Below the pieces are notes generated by a model. The model saw only the letters and a list, made by a program, of their open reading frames with translations. It was not told the DNA's origin and did not search any database. A program made the position numbers and the translations under genes. A DNA stretch of 64,000 nt from Arcicella lustrica (GTDB lineage: Bacteria > Bacteroidota > Bacteroidia > Cytophagales > Spirosomataceae). The stretch covers positions 179,070-243,069 of the forward strand of contig NZ_JAYGIM010000013.1 of the NCBI RefSeq assembly GCF_034930985.1, read 5' to 3'. Every line of letters starts with the position of its first letter. The stretch's first letter is position 1. Shown piece after piece: positions 35,050 to 44,216 of the stretch.

Positions 35050-37623
35050 ATGATTACAGATATATCTCCTAATTTACTTCAGTCCTATCAAAAGGAAATC
35101 AATTCTTATGATGAAATCTTGGGAGCAAACGGTCAAGTAAAACCTCATTGGAAAGCCCTTTTTGATACTTTAGAAAAAATTGGCATGAAGGAACTCCATT
35201 CTCGCAATGTTGAAATCATCAATAAGCTTCGTGAAAATGGGGTTACTTATAATGTTTATGAAAATTCAGGAAGTTTAAATCGCCCTTGGCAATTAGACCC
35301 TATCCCTTTTCTGATTGAACAACAAGAATGGAATAATATTGCTAAAGGACTTAAACAAAGGGCTTTAGTATTAGATTTAATGCTCAGAGATATTTATGGA
35401 CCTCAGCGTTTAATCAAAGAAAATATCCTTCCGCCCGAATTAGTCTATGGCAATACGGGCTTTTTCAGGGTTTGTAATGATGTAAAACTTCCTTCGGAAA
35501 ATCAATTAACACTGTATGCTGCCGACATCGCTCGTGGTCCCGACGGCAGAATGTGGGTACTTGACAATAGAACACAAGCACCTTCTGGGATGGGCTATGC
35601 CCTTGAAAACAGAAGTGTGATGAGTAAAATCTTGCCCGAACTTACCAATGGTATGTTTGTAAGCAGGCTTTCTCCTTTCTTTAATAATTTTCAACAAACG
35701 GTTTCTGCTTTAGCCTCCAAAGCCAAAGACCATCCCAATATTGTTTATTTAACACCAGGTTCAAATAATGAAACTTATTTTGAACATGCCTATTTAGCAA
35801 CTTATTTGGGTTACACTTTAGTACAAGGTGATGATTTATTGGTACGTGATGGCTTCGTTTGGTTGAAATCAATAGATGGTTTAGAAAAAGTAGATGTCAT
35901 TATCCGAAGAATTGATGATGACTGGTGCGACCCACTAGAACTTCGTCAGGATTCTCGTTTAGGAATTCCGGGCTTATTGCATGCTATTCGTTTAGGTAAT
36001 GTTTCCGTGATTAATCCTCCTGGTTCAAGCGTACTTGAAAACAATGGTTTATTACCATTTATGAATGCAGCTTGTCGTTTCTTTTTAGGCGAAACCCTAA
36101 TTATGCCATCGGTAGCTACTTGGTGGTGTGGACAAGCCAAAGAGATGAATCATGTTTTGGCGAATCTTCCAAAACTGATAATCAAAAGTACCAATCGTAA
36201 ACAAAAGTTGAGGTCTGTTTATGGTAAATCTTTATCAAATCAAGAATTAGATGAGCTTCGAAAAGATATTCTCAGAAACCCATCTGAATTTGTTGCTCAA
36301 GAAGAAGTAAGCCTTTCTACCACACCTGCTTTGGTGAATGGTAAAATTGAACCTCGCTTTGCTGCTTTGCGTGCTTACTTGGTTTCAGACGGAAAGAATT
36401 ATCAAGTAATGGAAGGAGGACTTACCCGAAGTTCAGCTGTGAGAGATCGCTTTGAGATTTCGCATCAATATGGTGGTTTTTCAAAAGATACTTGGATTGT
36501 TTCTGATAAAGTATTGGATACTCCACAGAAAATTGTAGTTCAGCAAACGGCTTCAGTAATCCACCACACTTCGCTACCAAGTAGAAGTGCCGAAAATCTC
36601 TTTTGGGTTGGTCGTTATTGCGAAAGAACTATGGCAACGACCAAGTTTTTGAAAATTACGATTAATGCTTTACAAGAAAACGTAAACTTTGGAGGTTCGG
36701 TAAAGTCTGAGCATATCCATGTTTTATTAAAATCGCTTACGCATCTTACGCTTACTTATCCGGGTTTTATTGATGAAGAAAATTCAGTGCTTCTGAAAAA
36801 CCCTTATCAGGAAATTCACGATTTAGTTTTTAATTCTAAAAGAGGCGGTACTGTTGCTTGTAGTGTAGAATCCTTTTTAAGAGGCGTAATTACTGTAAGC
36901 GATAAATGGAGCCATGATACTTGGCGGATTATTAACCTGATAGAAAATAGCTTAAAGAAAATTAAAAGTTCTGACCCAGAAGTAAACAACCCGAATGTCA
37001 TCCAGAAAGTATTGGATAAACTGCACACTCGTTTATTTACTTTTTATGGAATTATTTCGGAATCAATGCCGAGAGATAAAGGTTTCTATTTGTTTGAATC
37101 AGGGAAATGGATAGAAAGAATTCTTTCAAGAATTAGCATTATTCGCTCTACTTTTAGTTTCAAAAATGATTTGAATGTTGAAAACGATTTAATTGAAGCC
37201 GTATTAATTAATCATCATTTATTGGTTCATTATCGTTTATTATATAAATCGCACTTAAGTTTGGAAGCGATGTTAGATATGGTATTGCTTGAAGAAAATT
37301 TACCTTATTCTTTAAGTTATCAATTAGATGCCTTGGCTGAATGTCTTTCAAAATTACCAAAAACGTCACAAGATGAAAGATTAACCAAAGCAGAGAAAGC
37401 GGTTTTAGAAGCATCGACGAAAATCAAATTAACGGATATTTCAACCTTGAGTACTTATGACACTGAAACTTTATACCGAGAAAATTTAGATAGCTTATTA
37501 GCCAATATTTTTGATTTAATTTCATCGGTAACAGTAAGTTTAACAGATTTGTACTTTACGCATACCGTCATACAGCACTCATTAATGGAAAATCCAGAAA
37601 ATAGTGATACCAATGAAATATAA
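35050..37623 (+). CDS. circularly permuted ATP-grasp (type 2) / alpha-E domain fusion
   Basis: 857 aa, cytosolic. Residues about 60-490 are the circularly permuted ATP-grasp domain: NGVTYNVYENSG, RPWQLDPIPFLI, ALVLDLMLRDIYG, YAADIARGPDGRMWVLDNRT, VIIRRIDDDWCDPLELR, VSVINPPGSSVLENNGL and EEVSLSTTPALVNGKIEPR. Residues about 510-840 are the helical alpha-E domain beginning PSRSAENLFWVGRYCERT. In many bacteria these are two adjacent genes; here they are fused. The transglutaminase-like gene overlaps its end by 11 bases. The trio is a conserved module thought to make or process a peptide tag, but the substrate is unknown. Not connected to neighbouring pathways that I can see. Confidence 0.88.
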   Translation: MITDISPNLLQSYQKEINSYDEILGANGQVKPHWKALFDTLEKIGMKELHSRNVEIINKLRENGVTYNVYENSGSLNRPWQLDPIPFLIEQQEWNNIAKGLKQRALVLDLMLRDIYGPQRLIKENILPPELVYGNTGFFRVCNDVKLPSENQLTLYAADIARGPDGRMWVLDNRTQAPSGMGYALENRSVMSKILPELTNGMFVSRLSPFFNNFQQTVSALASKAKDHPNIVYLTPGSNNETYFEHAYLATYLGYTLVQGDDLLVRDGFVWLKSIDGLEKVDVIIRRIDDDWCDPLELRQDSRLGIPGLLHAIRLGNVSVINPPGSSVLENNGLLPFMNAACRFFLGETLIMPSVATWWCGQAKEMNHVLANLPKLIIKSTNRKQKLRSVYGKSLSNQELDELRKDILRNPSEFVAQEEVSLSTTPALVNGKIEPRFAALRAYLVSDGKNYQVMEGGLTRSSAVRDRFEISHQYGGFSKDTWIVSDKVLDTPQKIVVQQTASVIHHTSLPSRSAENLFWVGRYCERTMATTKFLKITINALQENVNFGGSVKSEHIHVLLKSLTHLTLTYPGFIDEENSVLLKNPYQEIHDLVFNSKRGGTVACSVESFLRGVITVSDKWSHDTWRIINLIENSLKKIKSSDPEVNNPNVIQKVLDKLHTRLFTFYGIISESMPRDKGFYLFESGKWIERILSRISIIRSTFSFKNDLNVENDLIEAVLINHHLLVHYRLLYKSHLSLEAMLDMVLLEENLPYSLSYQLDALAECLSKLPKTSQDERLTKAEKAVLEASTKIKLTDISTLSTYDTETLYRENLDSLLANIFDLISSVTVSLTDLYFTHTVIQHSLMENPENSDTNEI

Positions 37624-38482
37624 CCTCACACACCAAACAACATATAAATACCTTGACCCTGTCAATAGCTATCATAGCTTGGTATGCCTGAAACCACAGA
37701 CGATACCCTCACAGCTATGTCATAGTTTTTCGCTTAAAATTAGTCCCAAACCTGCTGAAATTGTAGAAAGGACTGATTTTTTCGGGAATAATATTCATTA
37801 CTTTTCTATACAGTCAGCCCATCAAGAATTGATTGTAAAAACAGAAAGTAAAGTAGAAACTTTTACTAAAATAATTAATACAGAAGCTTCTGTTTCTTGT
37901 AAAGAAGCCAGAGAAAAAGTAAAGAATACAAGTAGCTTAAAAATAGAACTTTTACAATATTTACTTCCTAGTCCATTCATTTATTGGGATGAAGAAATTC
38001 AGGCTTTTGCACAAGATTGCTTTCCAGACGAACGCTCTTTATATGAAAGTGTAAAAGCACTTTGTCATAAAATTTTCACTCAGTTTTCTTTCGTTTCTAA
38101 TTTTACCAATATCAATACGCCTATCAAAACTGTATTGAAAGAACGAAAAGGAGTTTGTCAGGATTTTTCGCATTTAGCCATTGCTTGCTTGCGAAGTTTA
38201 GGTTTTGCGGCTCGTTATGTAAGCGGTTATTTAGAAACGCTTCCTCCTCCCGGAAAGAAAAAACTGCAAGGTTCAGACGCATCTCATGCTTGGATTTCAG
38301 TATTTATACCCAACATTGGCTGGTGCGAATTTGACCCGACCAATGATTTAGTTCCTCAAGAAAGGCATATCATTACGGCTTATGGACGAGATTATAGCGA
38401 TGTTCCTCCACTAAAAGGAATCATTTTTAGTTCGGGAAAACATACTTTATCGGTTTCGGTAGATGTAATTCCATTGCTTTAG
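37613..38482 (+). CDS. transglutaminase-like cysteine protease of the ATP-grasp/alpha-E module
   Basis: 289 aa from ATG 37613, overlapping the previous stop by 11 bases, so translational coupling is likely; a GTG three codons earlier is an alternative. The N-terminal domain (MKYNLTHQTTYKYLDPV) is the usual beta-rich extension of this branch. The transglutaminase core has C182 in RKGVCQDFSH, H225 in DASHAWISV and D241 in WCEFDPTND, the complete triad. No signal peptide. Genes of this family sit next to circularly permuted ATP-grasp and alpha-E genes and are expected to cut or ligate the peptide that module makes. This is an inference from the conserved context. Confidence 0.88.
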   Translation: MKYNLTHQTTYKYLDPVNSYHSLVCLKPQTIPSQLCHSFSLKISPKPAEIVERTDFFGNNIHYFSIQSAHQELIVKTESKVETFTKIINTEASVSCKEAREKVKNTSSLKIELLQYLLPSPFIYWDEEIQAFAQDCFPDERSLYESVKALCHKIFTQFSFVSNFTNINTPIKTVLKERKGVCQDFSHLAIACLRSLGFAARYVSGYLETLPPPGKKKLQGSDASHAWISVFIPNIGWCEFDPTNDLVPQERHIITAYGRDYSDVPPLKGIIFSSGKHTLSVSVDVIPLL

Positions 38483-38512
38483 CAACAATGACTATTGGTA
38501 TTAAATTGTTAA

Positions 38513-38554
38513 TTCCTCACTTATTTCTAAATCACTCATTCACTAAATAGCTAA
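38513..38554. repeat. degenerate heptad repeat tract
   Basis: TTCCTCA, CTTATTT, CTAAATC, ACTCATT, CACTAAA, TAGCTAA in phase, upstream of the RNase R promoter. Confidence 0.5.
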
Positions 38555-38574
38555 GAAATCAGTTGCTTTTTACC

Positions 38575-38582
38575 TATATTTG
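38575..38582 (+). promoter_or_regulatory. Bacteroidota -7 box (TATATTTG)
   Basis: Perfect TAnnTTTG, 23 bases upstream of the RNase R ATG. No convincing -33 partner. Confidence 0.45.
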
Positions 38583-38605
38583 AGAAATAACATATTAATT
38601 CCTAA

Positions 38606-40990
38606 ATGATTAACCCAAAACAAATCAAAGAACAAACTTTTCGTGATAGAATTAAAGGTGAAATACTTGAATTTTTTCGCTTAAATGAAGATACAGCTTG
38701 GTCGCTCAACCAAGTACATAAAGCATTTTCCGTTCGTGACCGCAGTACAAAAACCTTGTACGGAGAACTTCTTGAAGACCTCCACAAAAACAAAAAAATT
38801 ATCCGTCAACAAAACGGAAGTTATATTATTGATACAGTAACACAATTTGTTGTTGGAAGAGTTGACCACGTAAATGCTCGTTTTGCATTTATTGTTGTAG
38901 AAGACCGAGAAGACGATATTTGGGTAAATACTCGTGAACTCAACGGCGCTGTTGACGGCGATACCGTAAAAGTATTAGTTTTTCCAAAAGGTAAAAAAGG
39001 CACAACCAGAGCCGAAGGCGAAGTTGTAGAAATTATAGAAAGAGGTAGAAAAGAATTAGTAGGTACGATTGAAATTTTACCAAACTACGCTTTTGTAACA
39101 CCCGATGCCAAAAAAATATTTCAAGATGTATTTGTCTCAAAATATGATATTGGCGATGCTCAAAATGGCGATAAAGTAATCATTAAGATTATGAGCTGGG
39201 CAGAGAAAGAGCGTAAAATGGAAGGACAAGTAATAGAAGTTTTAGGAAAAGCTGGCGAAAACAATACCGAAATGCACGCTATTTTAGCAGAATTTGGTTT
39301 GCCAATCAATTTTCCAAAAGCGATTGAAGATGAAGCCGAAGCAATTCCTGTTAAAATTTCTGCCACAGAAATCAAAAAGCGTCGTGATTTCAGAGAAACA
39401 ACAACTTTCACGATTGACCCAGCCGATGCCAAAGATTTTGATGATGCACTAAGTTTTACTTTCTTAGAAAATGGTAATTACGAAATCGGAGTACACATTG
39501 CCGATGTTACACATTATGTTTTGCCAGAAACTAATTTAGAAGCTGAAGCTTTCAAAAGAGCTACTTCGGTATATTTGGTGGACAGAGTTGTACCGATGTT
39601 GCCAGAAAAATTATCGAATGGCTTGTGTTCGCTTCGTCCGAATGAAGATAAATTGACTTTTTCAGCCGTTTTTGAAATCACACCAGAAGCCAAAGTTGTT
39701 GGCGAATGGTTCGGTAGAACTGTTATTCATTCAGATAGAAGGTTTACTTATGAAGAAGCCCAAGAAGTATTGGATGGAGAAGTTGTCAATGCCAAAACAG
39801 AAGAAGTTCAGCCAACTGAAATTGTAGCAGAAGAACCCAAGAAAAAAGGTCGTAAAAAGAAAACGGATGAAGTAGCAATACTTCCAAATTTCTCAAAAGA
39901 ACTTTTAACCTTGAATGAATTAGCTCATAAACTTCGTGACGAACGTTTTGCCAAAGGTGCCGTAAATTTTGAAACCGTTGAAGTAAAATTCAATTTAGAC
40001 GAAAACGGAAAACCACTTGGAATTTATCAGAAAATCAGAAAAGATTCGCATAAACTGATTGAAGAATTTATGCTACTTGCCAATAAAAAAGTAGCAGAGT
40101 ATGTCTTCAATTTACGCAAAACCGAACCTAGAAATACGATGGTGTATCGTACTCACGATGCACCAGACCCAGAAAAGTTGAAAAACTTCTCTACTTTTGC
40201 TAAGCGTTTTGGTTATAATGTACAAACAGAAGTTTCGCAGATTAGTACTTCTTTCAATGCTTTAATGCACGATGTAGAAGGAAAGCCAGAGCAAAATATT
40301 TTGGAAAATTTGGCAGTAAGAACAATGTCAAAAGCAAAATACAGTACCGACCCAGTCGGTCACTTTGGTTTGGCATTTCCATTTTACTCGCATTTTACCA
40401 GTCCGATTCGCCGTTATCCAGATATGATGGCGCACCGAATGCTTCAACATTATTTAGATGGCGGACAGCCTTTGGAGCGGGCACCTTGGGAAGCTCGTTG
40501 CAAGCATAGTTCTGAAATGGAAAAAATGGCGGCCGAAGCAGAGCGTGCTTCTATCAAATACAAGCAAGTAGAGTACATGAGCTTGATGGAAGAAGGCAAA
40601 GTTTGGGAAGGAATTATTTCGGGCGTTACCGAATTCGGGATTTTTGTAGAAATTACAGAAACTGCTTCGGAAGGTTTAATCAGAATGAATGATTTGAAAG
40701 ATGATTTCTACGATTACGACCGTGATAATTACAGAATTGTCGGACAAAGAAATGGACGAGTATTTACTTTTGGTGATAAATTACAAGTAAAAGTAAAAGA
40801 ATGTAATTTAGGACGTAGAAGTATGGATTTGACTTTGGTTGGCAATGATGGCGATGGAAAAAGAAAGACAAAACCTTCGCACCGTGGCGATTCTAGACAT
40901 AAATCTAAAAGCTCAAAATCAGCACCAAGAGGCGACAGACGCTCAAAAGGTTCAGAAGGTAGAGATAGGTCTAAAAAACGAGATAGATAA
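38606..40990 (+). CDS. rnr: ribonuclease R
   Basis: 794 aa, a processive 3'-5' exoribonuclease of the RNB family acting on structured RNA. An N-terminal winged-helix-like segment is followed by cold-shock domains (GRVDHVNARFAFIVV and VGTIEILPNYAFVTPD). The RNB core begins TIDPADAKDFDDALSF near residue 270, with the Asp cluster that binds Mg2+. Further blocks are YRTHDAPDPEKL and YSHFTSPIRRYPDMMAHR. An S1 domain lies near 670-755 (GIISGVTEFGIFVEI), and a Lys/Arg/Ser-rich tail ends the protein. Odd: residues about 395-435 form a charged insert with KKKGRKKKTDE inside the RNB domain, between EEAQEVLDGEV and LLTLNELAHKLRDERF. It ends at a terminator shared with the convergent HAD gene. Confidence 0.93.
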   Translation: MINPKQIKEQTFRDRIKGEILEFFRLNEDTAWSLNQVHKAFSVRDRSTKTLYGELLEDLHKNKKIIRQQNGSYIIDTVTQFVVGRVDHVNARFAFIVVEDREDDIWVNTRELNGAVDGDTVKVLVFPKGKKGTTRAEGEVVEIIERGRKELVGTIEILPNYAFVTPDAKKIFQDVFVSKYDIGDAQNGDKVIIKIMSWAEKERKMEGQVIEVLGKAGENNTEMHAILAEFGLPINFPKAIEDEAEAIPVKISATEIKKRRDFRETTTFTIDPADAKDFDDALSFTFLENGNYEIGVHIADVTHYVLPETNLEAEAFKRATSVYLVDRVVPMLPEKLSNGLCSLRPNEDKLTFSAVFEITPEAKVVGEWFGRTVIHSDRRFTYEEAQEVLDGEVVNAKTEEVQPTEIVAEEPKKKGRKKKTDEVAILPNFSKELLTLNELAHKLRDERFAKGAVNFETVEVKFNLDENGKPLGIYQKIRKDSHKLIEEFMLLANKKVAEYVFNLRKTEPRNTMVYRTHDAPDPEKLKNFSTFAKRFGYNVQTEVSQISTSFNALMHDVEGKPEQNILENLAVRTMSKAKYSTDPVGHFGLAFPFYSHFTSPIRRYPDMMAHRMLQHYLDGGQPLERAPWEARCKHSSEMEKMAAEAERASIKYKQVEYMSLMEEGKVWEGIISGVTEFGIFVEITETASEGLIRMNDLKDDFYDYDRDNYRIVGQRNGRVFTFGDKLQVKVKECNLGRRSMDLTLVGNDGDGKRKTKPSHRGDSRHKSKSSKSAPRGDRRSKGSEGRDRSKKRDR

Positions 40991-40996
40991 TAAAAC

Positions 40997-41028
40997 AAAA
41001 AGAGGTGGCAAATTGCTACCTCTTTTTG
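40997..41028. terminator. bidirectional intrinsic terminator
   Basis: Stem AAAAAGAGGTGGC / GCTACCTCTTTTT between convergent rnr and the GmhB-like gene. Confidence 0.85.
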
Positions 41029-41029
41029 T

Positions 41030-41542
41030 TTATTGTAAAACCAGTTCACTTGCTTTTAGCAAATTACTGGTGGTTAATTCTGAAAGTGATTCTTCTGGTT
41101 TTTCGGTTAAATGAATGGTTTTCACACCTGCTTTTTTTCCTGCTTTAATATCTCGATGTGCATCGCCAATCATCCACGAGGCATCACGGTCTATTTTATA
41201 TTTGGCGATAGCCTTTTCAATCATCAAAGAATCTGGTTTACGAGTCAATGAAGCTGAATTAAATTTTTCGTGATGTGGACTAAAGTAAATATCATCTAAT
41301 AAATTTCCACATTGTTCTTGAAAATAGTTGTGACATTTCCATACATCCTCACGAGTATAAATTCCTTTGGCAATTCCCGACTGATTGGTAATTACAATTA
41401 ATAAGTATCCCGCAGCCTTAAATCTTTTCAACGCCTCAATCGCTCCTTCTGGAATAATCAAATCCTCAAGTCGGTACACATAATCAACTCTATCAATGTT
41501 CAATACGCCGTCACGGTCTAAAAAAATACATTTCTTCATCAC
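41030..41542 (-). CDS. GmhB-like HAD-IIIA phosphatase lacking the zinc cysteines
   Basis: 170 aa. HAD motif I FLDRDGVLNID, motif II ITNQSG, motif III Lys in RKPDSLMIEKA and motif IV MIGDAHRDIKAGKKAG fit D-glycero-manno-heptose-1,7-bisphosphate 7-phosphatase (GmhB), or a histidinol-phosphate phosphatase of the same branch. In classic GmhB a CPHxP...CxCRKP loop binds zinc. Here the equivalent reads FSPHHEKFNSASLTRKP, so the cysteines are missing, although the fold residues remain. The role could be LPS heptose synthesis or another sugar phosphate. No heptose genes are nearby. The window has other his genes but no HisB. Confidence 0.75.
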   Translation of the reverse strand: MMKKCIFLDRDGVLNIDRVDYVYRLEDLIIPEGAIEALKRFKAAGYLLIVITNQSGIAKGIYTREDVWKCHNYFQEQCGNLLDDIYFSPHHEKFNSASLTRKPDSLMIEKAIAKYKIDRDASWMIGDAHRDIKAGKKAGVKTIHLTEKPEESLSELTTSNLLKASELVLQ

Positions 41543-41696
41543 TTATAAATTTAGTCAATAGATAAAAAACGACTTTGAAAAGCAAAATAATTTGGTTCAA
41601 AGTTAAAACCACAGTACAATATAACTATTTTGTTATTTTTTTGTACAATTTATTCTGTTTTTTTATCTAACAGTAATAGTATTCAGATTTTTCACA

Positions 41697-41731
41697 AAAA
41701 AACGCAGACTTTCTGACAAGTCTGCGTTTTT
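41697..41731. terminator. intrinsic terminator
   Basis: Stem AAAAACGCAGACT / AGTCTGCGTTTTT, loop TTCTGACA. It lies 3' of the minus-strand membrane protein gene, past two heptad tracts. Confidence 0.85.
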
Positions 41732-41745
41732 CGCTAAAAATCTTT

Positions 41746-41808
41746 GGATTTGAGATTTTGGCTATCGGTCATCAAATTTCGGAAATCGGATTTCAGATGT
41801 CGGATTTA
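41746..41808. repeat. degenerate heptad repeat tract (9 units)
   Basis: GGATTTG, AGATTTT, GGCTATC, GGTCATC, AAATTTC, GGAAATC, GGATTTC, AGATGTC, GGATTTA in unbroken 7-base phase. It occupies much of the 355-base gap between the HAD and membrane-protein genes. Confidence 0.85.
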
Positions 41809-41860
41809 TTCTTTATTACAAAGCTATTTCGGAATCCAGACTTATTTTAATTAAAGTTTA

Positions 41861-41895
41861 ATTCCGATTGCCGACAGCCGAAGTCTGAAAGCCCA
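41861..41895. repeat. degenerate heptad repeat tract
   Basis: ATTCCGA, TTGCCGA, CAGCCGA, AGTCTGA, AAGCCCA, ending next to the stop codon of the minus-strand membrane protein gene. Confidence 0.8.
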
Positions 41896-41897
41896 AA

Positions 41898-42335
41898 CTA
41901 CAATTTATCCCAAGGAATACGGCTCAATAATAAAACCAAACCTAAACCAAAGAAAATTAAAGCATTTTTATGACGAACAATTGCATCTGTAGCACGTTTG
42001 TTCTTTGAATACCCTACTGTAATCAAAGCAATCGCAATGATGTTTGTTAGGATATGTTCTACTGCAATTTTACGATACTCTGCAATTTTCATTACTTCAG
42101 AACCGAAATCTGTAAAAGCTTTCATTCCGAATGGGCTTAAGAACAAGTATAAAACCAAGCCAATCAATAATTGCGTGTGATTAGAGATTAGGAAGAAAAG
42201 ACCAAACTTACGGTCGGTTTCAGTGAAATCACTTTTTGAACTTAAACCCATTGCCGCACGGACAATCACAATAAGCCCTAGAATCATCACGACAAAGAAA
42301 AGTGTCTTATGAATTAATTGAAAAATTTCGTACAT
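41898..42335 (-). CDS. four-helix integral membrane protein of unknown function
   Basis: 145 aa from ATG 42335; a longer frame adds 16 residues upstream that look like leader. Four hydrophobic segments are visible: LFFVVMILGLIVIVRAA, LLIGLVLYLFLS, ILTNIIAIALITVGY and ALIFFGLGLVLLLS. Histidines lie near each membrane end (IHK, NHTQ, VEHIL, RHKN), so a heme-binding, cytochrome-b-like role is possible but unproven. No enzyme motif recognised. It is monocistronic, flanked by heptad tracts on both sides. Confidence 0.65.
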   Translation of the reverse strand: MYEIFQLIHKTLFFVVMILGLIVIVRAAMGLSSKSDFTETDRKFGLFFLISNHTQLLIGLVLYLFLSPFGMKAFTDFGSEVMKIAEYRKIAVEHILTNIIAIALITVGYSKNKRATDAIVRHKNALIFFGLGLVLLLSRIPWDKL

Positions 42336-42425
42336 AAATTTTGGGTTTTGATTTGTCAATATTTTCTCAAAGATAATAAACAAAGGTTTCGTTTATCGTG
42401 TAATTTTATAAAAACATCAACATTA

Positions 42426-42460
42426 TAGCTTTTGAGCTTTGAGAAGTCAGTTATGAGCAT
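42426..42460. repeat. degenerate heptad repeat tract
   Basis: TAGCTTT, TGAGCTT, TGAGAAG, TCAGTTA, TGAGCAT in phase. Confidence 0.75.
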
Positions 42461-42496
42461 TTTCAACTTACTCATAGAAATTTGCCCTCAATAAAA

Positions 42497-42538
42497 GTCT
42501 GAAAGCTCAAAGCTGATTTCTCAAAGCTTACAATCACT
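42497..42538. repeat. degenerate heptad repeat tract
   Basis: GTCTGAA, AGCTCAA, AGCTGAT, TTCTCAA, AGCTTAC, AATCACT in phase, close to the amidase start. Confidence 0.75.
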
Positions 42539-42554
42539 TCATCCACAAAAAATC

Positions 42555-44213
42555 ATGAACAAAAAATTACTCATCACATCTCTTTGTTTGGCAAGTATGG
42601 CTTTCGGAGCATTTATCACCAAAAGCTTAGAAAACGAAAGTATTACGATTGACATCGTAAAAAAAGCCGAAAGAATAATTGGTTTAGAATTTACTCAGTC
42701 AGAAGCAGATTCTATGTTAGCTGAACTCAACGATACTCGTAAAAGTTTTGAAGAAATCAGAAAAGTAGAACTCAAAAACGAAGTTGCACCGGCTTTAGTG
42801 TTCAATCCTTTACCAACAGGTTTTGAATTTGAAAAGGGTAATTCTTTTTTTAAAGCTTCAAATATTTCAACGATTTCACTTCCAAAAGATAAAAATGATT
42901 TAGCTTTTTACTCCGTCAGACAATTAGCAGCATTAATTCAAAACAAGAAAATCACTTCGCTTGAACTGACGAAATTCTTTTTAGAACGCCTGAAAAAGTA
43001 CGATACTCAATTGGCTTGTGTCGTTACACTCACGGAAGATTTAGCCTTACAACAAGCCGCAAAAGCTGATGCAGAAATTGCTGCTGGAAAGTATAAAGGT
43101 TTATTACACGGAATTCCTTATGGAGCCAAAGATTTGTTAGCCAAAAAAGGTTACAAAACCACTTGGGGTTCTGTGCCTTACAAAGACCAAGTATTAGATT
43201 ACGATGCCGTCGTAATTCAACGATTAGAAAAAGTTGGTGCTGTTTTATGTGCAAAACTTACTTTAGGAGAATTGGCTTGGGGCGATGTTTGGTTTGGCGG
43301 AACAACCAAAAATCCTTGGAATTTAAAACGTGGTTCTTCAGGTTCTTCGGCGGGTTCTGCTTCATCAGTAGCGGCTGGATTATTACCTTTTGCCATTGGT
43401 TCTGAAACCTTGGGTTCAATCGTTTCTCCATCTTCCGAATGCGGTGATACAGGTTTGCGCCCTACTTTTGGACGAGTACCAAGAACTGGCGCAATGGCTT
43501 TAAGTTGGAGTATGGATAAATTAGGACCAATTTGTAGAACCGTTGAAGACTGCGCCATTGTTTTTAACGCTATTTTAGGAAAAGACGGACAAGACCAAAG
43601 TGTGATTGACGCACCTTTTCAATTCGATGGTAACAAAAAAGATTTAAAAGGTATTAAAATAGCTTATTTGAAAAAAGATTTTGAAGGAAAGTATCCCAAC
43701 AAAACACAAGATTCACTCACTTTAGTCACGATGAAAAAATTGGGTGCTGAATTAATTCCTTTAGAATTGCCTAATTTGCCATCTAACGATATTAGTTTTT
43801 TACTCAGTGTAGAATCGGCGGCAGCATTTGATGAATTGACTCGTTCAGGAAAAGATGATTTAATGGTTCGTCAAATTAAAAATGCTTGGCCAAATGCTTT
43901 CAGAGCAGCTAGATTTATTCCTGCGGTAGAGTATTTACAGGCGAATCGTCACAGAACTTTATTGATTCAGGAATTTAACAATAGGTTGAAAGGAATCGAC
44001 GTTTACTTATCACCCGCCTTTGCCAGTAGAAATTTAACAATGACCAACTTAACGGGACATCCTTGCGTGGTTTTACCAAACGGATTCCGTGCGGAAGGTC
44101 GCCCAACAAGTATTACTTTTATGGGGAAATTATTTGGCGAAGGCAAATTATTACAAGTAGCTAAAATTTATCAAGATGCCACAGATTTCCATTTGAAGCA
44201 TCCTAAATTATAA
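42555..44213 (+). CDS. exported amidase of the amidase-signature family
   Basis: 552 aa with an N-terminal signal-like hydrophobic stretch (LLITSLCLASMAFGAF). The amidase-signature core shows the catalytic Lys192 in GIPYGAKDLLA, the Ser-rich block GSSGSSAGSAS at 260-270, and the nucleophile region SETLGSIVSPSS at 283-294. A conserved TGLRPTFGRVPRTGAMALSW follows. The Ser-cisSer-Lys set hydrolyses amide bonds; the substrate is unknown because the family is broad. The Glu-tRNA amidotransferase subunit GatA is unlikely, since the protein has a signal and a long N-terminal helical region. It forms an operon with the small DUF4440-like gene three bases downstream. Confidence 0.85.
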   Translation: MNKKLLITSLCLASMAFGAFITKSLENESITIDIVKKAERIIGLEFTQSEADSMLAELNDTRKSFEEIRKVELKNEVAPALVFNPLPTGFEFEKGNSFFKASNISTISLPKDKNDLAFYSVRQLAALIQNKKITSLELTKFFLERLKKYDTQLACVVTLTEDLALQQAAKADAEIAAGKYKGLLHGIPYGAKDLLAKKGYKTTWGSVPYKDQVLDYDAVVIQRLEKVGAVLCAKLTLGELAWGDVWFGGTTKNPWNLKRGSSGSSAGSASSVAAGLLPFAIGSETLGSIVSPSSECGDTGLRPTFGRVPRTGAMALSWSMDKLGPICRTVEDCAIVFNAILGKDGQDQSVIDAPFQFDGNKKDLKGIKIAYLKKDFEGKYPNKTQDSLTLVTMKKLGAELIPLELPNLPSNDISFLLSVESAAAFDELTRSGKDDLMVRQIKNAWPNAFRAARFIPAVEYLQANRHRTLLIQEFNNRLKGIDVYLSPAFASRNLTMTNLTGHPCVVLPNGFRAEGRPTSITFMGKLFGEGKLLQVAKIYQDATDFHLKHPKL

Positions 44214-44216
44214 AAT

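Noticed and set aside
44020..44060. SRNLTM in the amidase as a further TRNLTV processing motif
   Set aside because: It lies inside the conserved amidase core next to TNLTGHP and lacks the acidic residues that follow the motif; likely coincidence.
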